Shown here one piece after another: positions 34,440-45,240 of a DNA stretch of 64,000 nucleotides. The first letter of the stretch is position 1. Each line of letters starts with the position of its first letter. Made by a program: the position numbers and the translations under genes. The notes below the pieces were generated by a model. The model saw only the letters and a list, made by a program, of their open reading frames with translations, was not told the DNA's origin and did no database searches. Source of the stretch: Nageia nagi (Eukaryota; Pinophyta); contig JBITNC010000001.1 of the NCBI GenBank assembly GCA_050084985.1, positions 31,124,001-31,188,000 of the forward strand, read 5' to 3'.

Positions 34440-34834
34440 AAGATATAAAGTGGTTCCTCCAACTAGGAGTACATCCACTAATTAGATCTTACTTTATTTA
34501 TAAAGACAACTCTCTTACAATCCTCATAACTTCATCTTCTAATCACTATCCTAGAATATAACTTTGCTTCACAAATTGGTGAGTGATCACAAAGAGGAGG
34601 CCTTCTATTTATAGGCCAAAACCCCCCTTTGGATCACCCTTTTAACCATTGTACAAAGGCATGACATGCTACTCCCTTTTACCTAAGGGAAATGCTCATG
34701 AGATGGAGTGTAGGATAATTTACATTATCATATTCACTTAATATATAAGGTATCTAGTGATCCATTAAATATTAGTGAATTTACAAAGAGGAACATTACA
34801 AAACCTTTACAATAATGCATTATACATTCCAACA
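34440..34834 (-). repeat. Truncated 5' LTR of copia copy 2
   Basis: 395 bp matching 32,209-32,603. The inner 105 bases are missing, so the transcript leader and primer site are gone. The outer end CCAACA lies directly against the AACTT duplication. Confidence 0.88.
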
Positions 34835-34839
34835 AACTT
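34835..34839. repeat. Target-site duplication AACTT (right)
   Basis: Identical to 32,099-32,103. Confidence 0.8.
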
Positions 34840-35654
34840 AACACCAATGCTAAGTCTCTTGAAGAATGAGGATTCAAGACTATGGGAGATAGTAGTTATC
34901 GAAACCTTTTTTAATCTTAGGGATGTTATGAAGGTGAGTTGGATGTAATCAGAAAGCTGTAAAGTCTCTGCATGATTGATCCAAGAAAGTATGACAAGGA
35001 CCTAAGTTTTCACCTGACATATACACTAGTATGGTAATGCTAAAACTAGGTTTAATAGAGTTATTTTCATTCAAAGTTAGTTGTTTAGATAAACAATAAT
35101 GAGACTTATTGGTGTTATTGCTCCATTCAAGTTCCTACTTGAAGGGGTTAATGGCAACACTACCATTCTAGAGCATGTTCAGGGAAGTTAAAGAGGTTTG
35201 ATTCATTCTAAATTGGTTTATGGGGAGTTTAAGAGTAGTGTAATCATAAAGGGACTATTAATTTACCTTAGATTACCTTGTGGGACCCTCATTTTATGGT
35301 TATTGAACTTAGTGGAAAGGTTATTGAAGGCATATCATGTATTTTGAGTATTAAAGGAGCTTAGGATTAGTTCTAAACCTATAAGGACCTATCATTATGG
35401 ACGTTGGAGAGATACAAAAGTTTTTATTGATAATAGAAGGAGTATAGGTAGTTATATATAATAATTATTACTCTTGTCTTGATATTCTAATGCTTCATTT
35501 GACATCAATAGTTTCGAACTCTAAACCAAAAAGGGATGTACTCTCAAATTGAGAGGAAACTCTATAAATATTTATGTATATCTTGTATGTGTGATTGCAT
35601 GTTTTATCACCATTATTTTTAATTAATCAAGTAATTTTAACTATTAAACATATT
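34840..35654. other. No recognisable gene
   Basis: Moderately AT-rich DNA without a readable domain. It may be old LTR material related to the flank at 31,820-32,098. Confidence 0.45.
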
Positions 35655-35880
35655 TAAGTGCAAGAAGATGAGTCCCACTTTTGGCCAAAAAGTGGAAGTG
35701 TTTTCCCTAATTTTTGGGTTTAGTCACAGTTGATCTTAAAATTGAAGCACATAGAGTACGAGTCTTCAAAAAGGTCACTTGGGTGAAAATGTAGTTATCA
35801 AAGTCTAAATTTCAAATATGTAATCTATTATAATACTTAGATGATAAAAAAATAATATTTGATAAGCATGTTTAAAAGCC

Positions 35881-36515
35881 ACTATTTAAAAAATATAGTT
35901 TCAAGACCATACCCCATCATGTCCAGCAAGCATAATTGGACCTAAATTAAAATATATTTTTAAATCCTTTTGGATAAAGATACCTAATACACTAAGGATT
36001 GTGCAGGATATTTCTTGGTAATTTTTTCAAGAATATTTTATTTTTTATTAATTTTTTTGTTCCTAATTATCATTTAGAAAAGTGCTCATATTTGGCAAGC
36101 ATAATTTTTTCTGAACTTGGCATTTTTAATTTTTTTACTTACAAAGAATTATATGTAGATTGTGCACATATTGTTTTTTGCATAGTTCCAAAAAATTAAA
36201 AAGTTATTAAACAAATACAAAACCCACTATTTAAAAAATACAATTTCAAGACCATAACCCATAATGTTTGACAAGCATAATTGGATCTACATTAAAATAA
36301 TTTTTTAAATCCTTTTGGGTAAAGATACCTAAGATTATGTAGGATATGTTTTTGTAATTTTTTTTATGAATATTTTATTTTTCATTGGCATTGATTATCA
36401 TTTCAAAAAGTGCTCATGTTCGATAAGTATAATTTGACCTAAACTTATAATTTTTATTTATTTTTTTAAATTAAGAAGAATTGTATGGAAATTGAGCACA
36501 TGCATGCACGTACAT

Positions 36516-36589
<74 letters not shown>

Positions 36590-36643
36590 TTTCATAATTA
36601 TAAAAAAATAAAAAATTTCTTAAACAAATACAAAAACCTAGCA
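35881..36643. repeat. Tandem duplication of about 345 bp
   Basis: ACTATTTAAAAAATA opens copies at 35,881 and 36,226. Both share TTTCAAGACCATA, CAAGCATAATTGGA, AAAGATACCTAA and GTGCTCAT blocks in order. The second copy is longer because of the CA run. Both end in AAACAAATACAAAA. Divergence is around 20% by eye. Confidence 0.8.
36517..36588. repeat. (CA)36 microsatellite
   Basis: 72 bases of uninterrupted CA. The open frame reading poly(Thr-His) across it (36,485-36,739) is not a gene. Confidence 0.97.
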
Positions 36644-36901
36644 ATTCCGAAGTCTTCCTCCAAAGTAGGACTCATCTTCTTGCACTTACCCACATACATT
36701 AAAGTGTTGGTATATTTAATAATAGTAATATGTATTTGAAGATCTGATAATGCTATCAACAACTAGTGATTACATATCAAGTGATATTAGATCTTAGTTT
36801 GTGTTTGAAGGGGATTCTGGATGTGAGGTAGAAAATCCCAAAATCATGAGCTATTTTCTTTCAATGATGAGATTTGTAGAAGATAAAGAAGAAATACCAA
36901 T

Positions 36902-37237
36902 ATGGAGGGATTTGAGGAGGAATAATAAACCCAAAGAATGTTAGAATCATAATTTGAGAGAAGGTTCATTACATTAGAAAATAATATGGCTCAACTCATG
37001 CACATGATGAGGAGAAGTTAGGTTCAACCTAGAACTCAAGGGTCTAGATAAAATAAATAAAGGGGAAGTCAAACCAATAATATTCAAGATGCTAGCTCAT
37101 CATATTATTCAATCATTACTTTAAAAGTGGAGGCTAAATTGGATATTCCAATATTTACAAGAGATATTGATGTTGAGAATCAAAATAATTGGCTAAAGCA
37201 ACTTGAGGTATATTTCTAAGTTTGAAATATGTCTAAT
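36902..37237 (+). pseudogene. Ty3/gypsy gag N-terminal fragment
   Basis: Reads, with stops, ERRFITLENNMAQLMHMM, then a QPRTQGSR stretch, then LKVEAKLDIPIFTRDIDVEN followed by NNWLKQLEVYF. That is the classic start of the plant gypsy gag domain (a KVDIPxYxG-like segment and W-LxxLExYF). Stops stand at SxVQPR and GSRxNKxRG, where Gln is expected, pointing to C-to-T decay. The frame is cut at 37,238 by a block starting TGTTAACACC, so the capsid core is lost here. Another insertion is the likely reason. Confidence 0.65.
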
Positions 37238-37973
37238 TGTTAACACCTAAAAAAGAATTTTAATTTAATTAAAATACCCTTTTAGGTATTCAAAATAATT
37301 TATTTAATTTATTAAATAAATATTTTTATCATTATGCACACTCATATAACTTTATATTTTATGATAATAGGTCATACCAACATCACAATAAGCCTAAGGA
37401 GGAGCCTTAGCACTAAACCTATTACCTATAAAGGTAGAGGGGTTATGCATGATCAAATATATGATATAAAATGACATAATCCTAAAAACTTAATAGGTGG
37501 TAATATACTTATGTTATTCTTGGGTTGTATTTCTTAATATCACCTATCATATATGGATTTTGTTATACTATGAGCTTTGCATTCTTGCAATCTTTTCATT
37601 CATTCATGGGTGATATTCTGAGCATCGAAGGTGAGAAGATGACATTAAGAAAAAGAACAAAGTATTTTGGGAAGGTAACTACATGATGCCACTAGGTTCC
37701 TAGTGCCAGCATTAGGTTAGGTTGGATCTGTGACTCCATTTTGTAGAGAATCTCATCATTCATCCTCTTTTGATTGGATATCACATTTATTTAGCATGAC
37801 ATGTAAAGTATATTTTTGTATCTTCTATAAATCTAGTTTGATAGGTTAAGGTCAATTAGTTCATTTTCATCTTTCATGTCATTATTTACTATTATTTCAT
37901 ATTTAATTTGTTAAATTAAATTTTCTATAAATAACCATAATTATTATTATTTAGGTTATAATAATTGGTGAAC
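37238..37973 (+). mobile_element. Possible LTR interrupting gypsy gag
   Basis: The block begins TGTTAACACCTAAAAAAG exactly where gag similarity ends. It contains a TATA-like CTATAAATAACC near 37,925 and is followed by TTGGTGAACCTAAC at about 37,975, which could be a primer site. A CA end and a second copy were not found. It may be a solo or 5' LTR. Confidence 0.3.
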
Positions 37974-40460
37974 CTAACTTCTTTTCAATACATCACATTA
38001 TCCTTCACTAGTTGCACCAAAACCATGTGATTTTGGATAGGAATAATATTTCACCTCTTGTATTTCAAAAATAGATACATCTATTTCTTCAAATCAAGAA
38101 AACCCTAAGTGTCTTGCTATATAACCTAAAAAAACTAGGATGTGCAAGAAATATGCCAACACACCAAGAAGATAAAGTGAAAGATTACAAAGAATACACC
38201 TAAATGATGAATATGATAATGCTTTGAAAGATTGTAGTAACTTAGCCAAAAAAGATACAATGAATAATCAATAAGGAAATTAGGGAGGAGATTGGGGTAG
38301 ACACAATGGTCCTATTTTAAAGATTTTCCTCTTAAGATGAAGTAGGCCCATGGGTTGATGACTCATCATAAGGACTCCAAACACCTAGTCATCTTATCAT
38401 GCAAGACCATGCCTATTTGTGCCAAGGTGTACAAGTCCTATTTAGTGGAATTTATCAAACCAAGCCCATATTAATAGGTGAAGCACCTCCATATCTTAAT
38501 GGAGGATGATCAACATCTTTCCTTTTTGAATGAATTATTGCAAAGTGAGTTTCCCAAGAAGATACATTGGATCCTTTACATGTTACTTCTAGTAGAGAAG
38601 TGGGCATTACCTCAAGGCCCTAAGCTGGACTACTAAGGACCCTAGCCATGAGCCACCCTAGGTCAGCTTTCCCATCAAGCATGAGAAGCTCTTCCAATGA
38701 TAAAAGACACTTGTTACCATAATTTTTGAGGGTGGCAAGGGTGTTGAAATTAGAGTCTAGCTTTCAGTCTCCAACAACCTAAGTGAGGTAGAAGTGTTTC
38801 TAAACTATGGAGATGGGGGGTAACCTAGTTAGAGTTGAGTCTTCTTCCCCAGAAGAGATCAAGAGAAACTTGTTAATGTGGAATATAATTTATGAGGGTG
38901 GGATAGAGTTGAGCCTTCTTAATATTCAATTCATTGGCAATCTCAATTGAAATGTTTAAGAAAGAATGAGCTCCTTTACCACTACATGGAGCTATCATCA
39001 AACTAGTAGTAGAAAGAGCTTTGGCATTGGCTTCTAGGAATGTCCCTATGGTAAGAGTCATTATTGATAGTAGAGTCTACAAACTAGGTAAGATGTTAGG
39101 AAGAAATGTCTCAAATAAGGGTAGAACACTGGGCAATAATAGCCATGAGGTTAAAAGAATTGAGAAAGACCCCCAACATAAGTCCATATCTAACAAGACA
39201 ACACAACAAAATCCTATAAAGCATTAAGAAGATATGGATAGAAAATGAGGCCTCCACTAGTGAATCCCCCCAATTAATGGATAGTGAAGATTCATTACAA
39301 AGTGAATCCTAAGAGGATGCTAAGGCAACTAATACCCTCATGAAAATTGGAGCTAAATGGGGAATGAAAGGAGGAAGAAGTAGTGTTAAGAATATAAAAA
39401 AAATGATAGTGTAGCACCCAAAAGAAGGAATATCGTATGAAAGTGCAAGGATCATCTAAGAGTTTGAGTTTAATAATAAAAAGTATGGAAGAAAGGCCAA
39501 TCTTTAGTCTGATTGAAAAGGATGCACCAAGAAGGTGCAATAGACTAAAAATAAAACTTATTTTAGAGAAGGACATGTCAAGTGATAAGGTCATTATACG
39601 AAAAGGAAATAAAATAAAACTCGAACCAAAAGAAGAAATTGTTGACAAGTATTAAGAAGTTTAGATACATGTACTAGAGGATATGGAGTGCATTGAACCT
39701 CCCAAAAAGGAGAAGAGTTTTACTAGTCCTTTAACTAATGAAACTCAGGAGAGCCCAATGGATGTCATACATCAATTAGCACTCCTATATGCCTAAGGGG
39801 AAAGTAGTTTCTCTTCGATGAAAAAAAATAGAGAAGGGGGTACAAGAGAATTCAATAGTCTCACTGATGGTGAGCCAAAGCTAGTAGACCTAGAACAACA
39901 ATCTCGGATAGATAGCCAACAAGAGTTTTTGGAAGCTAACCCAATCACAAGGGAGGGAATGGGAAATCCAATTAGGCAATAACATAAATTGAGAGATCTA
40001 TCCTCTCCAACAACCAAGGATACCATATAGGAAGAAGTGAATTTATAGGAGAATGCAATAATTTTTCTAGGTTTTCAAGTAGTAAACTTAGAAGAGCAAA
40101 GTCCCCTTATATAGTGTAAGATAAGGAAGATCGAAGAGTTTCTTAAGTGTAGGGATGGGGACCTCTTAATGTCCTAGGAAAATAAGAATATGAAAGCTAC
40201 TCTTGACCAAGTTTATGACCATACCAAAGGTAAATAAGATATAGAATTAGGGCTAGACATCCTAGAAGTCTTAAGTAAAGAAACCTTAGTAGGCTTTAGG
40301 AAAGCTATGATCCCTACACTACACAAGGAGATGCTCAAAGAGATTAGACTCAAAAGAGGAGAAAAATGCAAGAAGTATGAAGAGGTTGGGAAAAACTAGG
40401 GACTCAAAGAGATCCTACTCAGGAAGACCTACATCAAATTCTGCAAGTTCATCTATAAAT
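37974..40460 (+). other. Unrecognised degenerate coding-like DNA
   Basis: The base composition is less AT-rich and plus-strand frames are long with scattered stops. Readable pieces include RVIIDSRVYKLGKMLGRN (39,050-39,100), a Lys/Glu-rich segment at 39,437-39,655 and DILEVLSKETLVGFRKAMIP near 40,260. I could not assign a family. Possible explanations are the internal region of the retroelement whose LTR starts at 37,238, or a LINE first ORF, since a LINE-like A-rich end follows. Confidence 0.35.
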
Positions 40461-40798
40461 AAATGTTTTAGTTTTTTACTAATGCTCTATATAGTACACT
40501 CTATGTTTTATTCTATGTTTCACTAGGTTTACAATTTTGGTACTCCTAGTTTCATAAGAAAGTGTAGTAGTTAATAAAGGCACCTAAAAAGATATGCTTG
40601 ATGTGTTGCAATTATATCTTAGCCTTAGTAGGCTCTGTGAATTATTTCAGATAGGTGGAGTTTTTGTTCTAGTAAGGAGAATGCACCACACATAAAATTA
40701 TTTTCTAGTTAATCCTTTTGTTAAAGTTGGTGAAGACCCTTATAAACTTTAAATTTTTTATTAATACAAAATTTACCCATTAATAAAAAAAAATCAAG
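40461..40798 (+). other. LINE-like 3' end with A tail
   Basis: AT-rich 3' untranslated-like sequence ends in TTATTAATACAAAATTTACC, then CATTAATAAAAAAAAA at 40,780-40,797. A poly-A end after a TTAATAAAA signal is typical of LINE or processed-transcript insertions. No target-site duplication was identified. Confidence 0.35.
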
Positions 40799-41169
40799 AA
40801 GGAAATGATGTAATCCCATACAATGCATTAGAGGTACTCACTAAACTCTTTTCTATTCCATAAGGCAAAAAATTGTTATCTATAAAATAATGTTTTTCCT
40901 TCCTTTTCCAAACCTAGTAAGAAGTAGATACAAAACTAAAACATCTCTTAGGATCTACCCTAGATACTAATCCTAAATATACCAAACAATAGTAATTGAT
41001 CCAATAGACTGAATAGGATATGACCTTAATTCCTTGTAGATAAGAGTATAATATTTCAAACCTTCATAAGTTGCTTCATTACAATTTTTTACACCTAATG
41101 CTATTCCTAAACCTCTAATTAAAAACCATTCCCTTGGTAGTCAACAATATCCTATCAACATCATTGAAC

Positions 41170-42630
41170 CAAGAGCTACCACTCCATTACCTGATCAAAA
41201 TCTCATCCAAACCTTTCATGATACTAGGGTATACGTTACATATCCCATCTTTCAACAAGTATTTTCAAAGTATGATGTAGAATTAGAGGATAAAATTGAT
41301 GAAGAAGACTTAGTTGATATATCAAAATATGAGACACCTCAAAGACCATCCATCCTAGTAGCTTGGATGGATTAGCCTGATTTAGCAATAACATTTGGTA
41401 TGAAGAGGAGACCCAGTTTGTCAAATGAAGAATTTGCAATCTTAAAGAATGAATTAAGTTTCCTAAAACTCAATATGGAATTCAAAGTCACTTCACCTGA
41501 ATGCAAAATGGAGATGGTTAATAATCTAGTAAGAACTCTAAAGCAAGAAAAGTTTTGATATTTTTGATTATTTGTAGGGTTAGGTAAGGATAAGAATAAA
41601 GAAATTAGAGGACCATCACAACAAGTAGGTATAGATGATGCACTTCAAAAATTATTGTAGTTAAAATAAGAAAAAATTCTATTATGGTTTGCATCAATAA
41701 TTTTTCTCCCATAGTTTCAAGAGGTACTGAGAACCCCTTTGGCTATCACATTTGCTAGCAAATGTATGATAAATAGGTATTATTTACTATATTTGATGAT
41801 CATTCTAAAACTAGAGTACATTTGTAAAGATATCTCTTAGAAGTTATTTCATTTGAAAATGATGATGATTTATTGGCTAAATTGTTCCCTATTAGTTTGA
41901 AATATGAATCATTCTTGTGGTTTACTAATTTTCCTAATGAAAGTATCACATATTTTGATGATATTGTTAAGGTATTTTTGGATTGTTATAACTTGTTTGT
42001 AACATAAGAATCATATCCCTTAGACATGTATACCTTGAAACAAAAGTAAGGCCAACTTGTTAGTGATTTCATTATTGAGTGGTCCAAAGTAACTAACCAA
42101 GTTCAAATCCCTACTAAATAAAAGAAGCATGTCATCTTTTGATCCCTTTTACCATCCTATACATGTGACTTTTCCAATATTTAGGACTATCCTTATGACA
42201 AGCTAATAGATGATATGATTAGAAAAGAAGCTTGTTGTAAGGCCTTCAATGAACCTTTACCTTTCATGAAGTAAAAGTAGATCCTAAAACTTTTCTTTCT
42301 TAGAAAATCTAGAAAGACCTGAGACCAAACCAATCCTGAAGCCAAAATGATTGCTAGAGTCATTCATAATGATATCAAAGTTTGGGAACCTGGGAGGTCA
42401 TGTAGGCAATATTTTAAGTTCCATGAAGATATTAATAAAGTATTGGATGCTCTAGTAGCCATAAACCTATTCCATTATCCATCAATTAAAGAGCCCCATA
42501 CACCTAAATTAAACCTTTAGAATATCAAACATAACACTTATGTAATTTTCATAGATGATTTGGTCATGCCAAAAAAGAGTGTTATCATTTGGAAAATATA
42601 ATCCAGTTTTAGATGAAGTTTTGTAGTAGT
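41170..42630 (+). pseudogene. Ty3/gypsy gag remnant (element A)
   Basis: An N-terminal charged region (LEDKIDEEDLVDISKYETPQ near 41,280) is followed by LLAKLFPISLKYESFLWFTN near 41,875, SITYFDDIVKVFLDCY near 41,945 and LVSDFIIEWSKVTNQV near 42,060. This is the Retrotrans_gag pattern. At about 42,540-42,600 LCNFHRxFGHAKKECYHLEN is the CFHxxxGHxxxxC knuckle of Tat-like gypsy nucleocapsids. Stops are frequent, and protease and polymerase do not follow, so pol has been deleted or never belonged to this copy. Less than 1.3 kb downstream lies PMD remnant A on the opposite strand. Confidence 0.75.
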
Positions 42631-43431
42631 ACAAGGCTAAAGTAGTATAATATGTATAGGTGCATCCCAAAAATCAAAAGCTAAGGATTTTCAGTAATCC
42701 ATTTTCTCAATTCAAGAAGCTAGAAATCGATGATGATGGAAAGAAATTGATGATGATGGAAAGAAATTGATGGTGTTTGGGCTATTTTGTAAATAATTTA
42801 TCTTTATTTTTTATTTTTATATATTTTTGTTCATTATTTTGTGCAAACATAAATTGACTTGTTTAAAATTGGGTGTCCTTTCCTTCATGTAGTCAAGCAA
42901 CAATGTTGGATTCTTGCATTGCCACTTTGTTTCTAATCCTAAAAATGTGCAAATTTCATATCCAAGTTTTGAAATGTGTGCTTTGAGTTCTAATATTTAT
43001 GTATGTTTTCCAAAAATCTAATTTATTTAAAAAATATTAATTAATTTGATGAGTAAGGACTTAGGTCATAGATCCTTTAGGTTCTTTTGTTTATCAAAAT
43101 TTAGGCATCTTTTTATTCTAATTAGGCTAGTCCATTGATATTTGTTCTCTCCTATCTAAAATTATCCTTCCATACCCAAGTGCTTTTGCTCTATTCTATT
43201 AATTTCCCATGTGACTATTTTCATTTGTAAAAACTAAGTATGTTTTCTTTTCCAAAATATTTCTTATCATTAAACTAGTTATTTATTTGAATATTCATTA
43301 ATATGTTTAAAGTGATTTTAGATCCTTGTTAAAATTATTTCCCTTTTAAAATTAATCCAATTCATTTCATAATAAAATAAAGAATATAAATATAAATCAT
43401 AACACATAAAATGGTCTAAAAACCTCATGTC
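42631..43431. other. AT-rich spacer after gag A
   Basis: A small 20-bp direct repeat (GAAATYGATGATGATGGAAA, 42,723-42,772) lies at its left end. No gene was seen. By position it may be internal sequence of element A. Confidence 0.45.

Positions 43432-43465
<34 letters not shown>
43432..43465. repeat. (AT)n(GT)n microsatellite
   Basis: An AT run passes into about 11 GT units. Confidence 0.95.
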
Positions 43466-43899
43466 CCAAAAATGTACATAAGCATATGTCATAATACAAC
43501 TAGTTTCCCACATGGGAACTTTGTTCAATGGATGCATCTCAAGTCCTACTCTTACTCCTAGACCTAGTCCTATTAGTTGAGATAGCAGATAGTATCTGCA
43601 TAAATTGTAGTAGGTAGGTATCATTTTCCATGATTAGATCTTGGAGCCTCTTCAACTCCTAATTATGCATGGCATGAGTAAGAGACTGTAGTGTCTCTAT
43701 CTACCCATGTACAACCCTTGTCTACTTGTCATGAGCCATTAGCTATACCTATAGACTCAAAACTTGCACCTGTAATGTTGCTATTTGGGCCTCTAGTCCT
43801 GTGTCATAATAAAAATGCTAAAGTCAATTTTCTCTTTCAAAAAAATAAAAAATTAAGTCAAAAATACTTTTTTTTTGGCTAAGTATACCTAAGGTATTT

Positions 43900-45240
43900 T
43901 TTGAGGGAGCAACAACTCCTAACATGGTTGATATGGAAGGATACACCATTTGAGTAGGTAGTGGTAGATCATCAATGTCCATAGGTCCTCCTATTCCATA
44001 GGCTCCTCCTCTTCCTCTTCCTTCTTCCCCTCAACCTCCTCCCCCTCAACCTCATCTCTCTCCTCCTCATCATCCTCAAGGCCTAGTGGCATAGGCATCA
44101 CCAAGTTCCACTATTATCGGTACTTCAAAGTGTGTTGATGATGTGGGGTAGGTACTCTAGGGGCATGGTCCTTTGACATCTCCCACTTTGCACTCCATGT
44201 TGGCACAACCAAGATGCTAGGTGGAATGGTTTAGTATTTGTAATAGTGGACCATATTCAACCATATCTTAGGCATATATACATCTTGCTTTATGCTAAAC
44301 TAATGTAACACCCTATTTAGCTAGTAGAATTCCATCACCTACCAATGATCTTGGATGTGATAAGGAGTCATGCTCCATTAAAAATCATATTCTAACTCCT
44401 CCCACATAGGTAGATCAAAGTAGGGATCCCAAATAAGATAATCCTCATCCAATAAATCAAGTAACCTATGACATTGCTCTACTTCTCATGTCACCCCCAT
44501 TCATTGAGTAGTCTAACTACAAAAAAAAATGGGGCATGTTTTCCCAAGTCATAGTCGATAAATAGGTCTAAGCTATACTAATATGCTCATACACCGTAAC
44601 CTGTAGAATAAAAGAATGGGATACTATCATGCCTACCTACTTCACAAACACAAAGTTATGAAGATATCTGTAAAGCATGGCTAGTGTGCAAGGTGTCCAT
44701 GCATACCTCTCCCTATGAAGGAATATTCCACACATAATGGAAATAAAGCCAGTGTGAAAGCACTCATGGTTATTATTGCTACATTGGATGGTATTGATAA
44801 GAACCACTATATAAAGTTTGAACTAATGGGCACTATCTATATCCTATGGTGGAATATATATAGTATTGTGAAGTGGTGCACCCTTCTTCTACTATTAGTA
44901 ATCTTGTACACTTATGAGCCAATAGAAATCCTCCTCCATATCTCCCTTTGATAATGTATCCCTTTGAATTACTTTACCCTTCATGGATACCCATATTATG
45001 TGATGAATATCAATAAGAATGATTATCATATCACCCATTAAAAAATGGAATGTGTTGGTGTCATTATACCAACACTCCATCAAGGTAGTTAGGAAGTACT
45101 TATCACATGGGATGTGCATTATGACCCTCATGTAACCCAATCTATATGAGTCTAGTCACCCCCTCTCCTTGGTAGTTAGTATAGAATCCATAGCCACATC
45201 CATAGCTAGACTCTATGGATCACACCTCATCAAGCAGGCC
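43900..45240 (-). pseudogene. Plant mobile domain (PMD) ORF remnant A
   Basis: Reading down the minus strand: LTTLMECWYNDTNTFHFLMG followed by DMIIILIDI near 45,090-45,000. This fits the PMD N-terminal signature (LVERWxxxTxTFHxxxGEMTxTLxDV). Further down, DYLIWDPYFDLPMWEEL near 44,430 and NRVLHxFSIKQDVYMPKIW near 44,290 match the internal WxPY and DRVxRQFGxxQxIP blocks. A Glu-rich tail (DDEEERDEVEGEEVEGKKEE) is read near 44,060. PMD proteins are known as host factors (MAIN/MAIL family) and as ORFs carried by plant transposons, including Ty3/gypsy. Stops and frameshifts make this copy dead. It lies antisense to gag A. Confidence 0.7.

Larger units (their letters stand above)
32104..34834 (-). 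mobile_element. Internally deleted Ty1/copia element (copy 2)
   Basis: A 2,731-bp relative of the element at 16,679-25,596, also minus strand and flanked by AACTT on both sides. The left (3') LTR is complete (500 bp). The internal part keeps the 3' region, RNase H and the second half of reverse transcriptase. The right (5') LTR lacks its inner 105 bases. One deletion joining RT (near 34,438) to LTR interior removed the primer site, leader, gag, protease, integrase and the RT start. The intact duplication shows that the loss happened inside the element after insertion, not by recombination with another locus. Confidence 0.9.
35655..36688. mobile_element. Candidate non-autonomous inverted-repeat element
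   Basis: The left end TAAGTGCAAGAAGATGAGTC, continuing to CCCACTTTTGG (35,655-35,684), is the reverse complement of 36,660-36,688 with one mismatch and one missing base. The ends enclose 1,034 bp with no transposase. The interior is a diverged tandem duplication plus a CA microsatellite. Terminal inverted repeats of about 30 bp suggest a DNA transposon derivative, but I could not find a flanking target-site duplication, so the superfamily is open and the pairing might have another origin. Confidence 0.5.

Noticed and set aside
16679-34834. One very large element formed by both copia copies
   Set aside because: Each has its own LTR pair and its own target duplication (TTTAT and AACTT), so they are separate insertions.
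36485-36739. 84-codon ORF with Thr-His repeats
   Set aside because: It is the CA microsatellite read in frame.
39295-39648. Minus-strand ORF of 117 codons, hydrophobic
   Set aside because: It is antisense to a Lys/Glu-rich plus-strand frame; the Phe/Leu/Ser content is the complement of A-rich codons.
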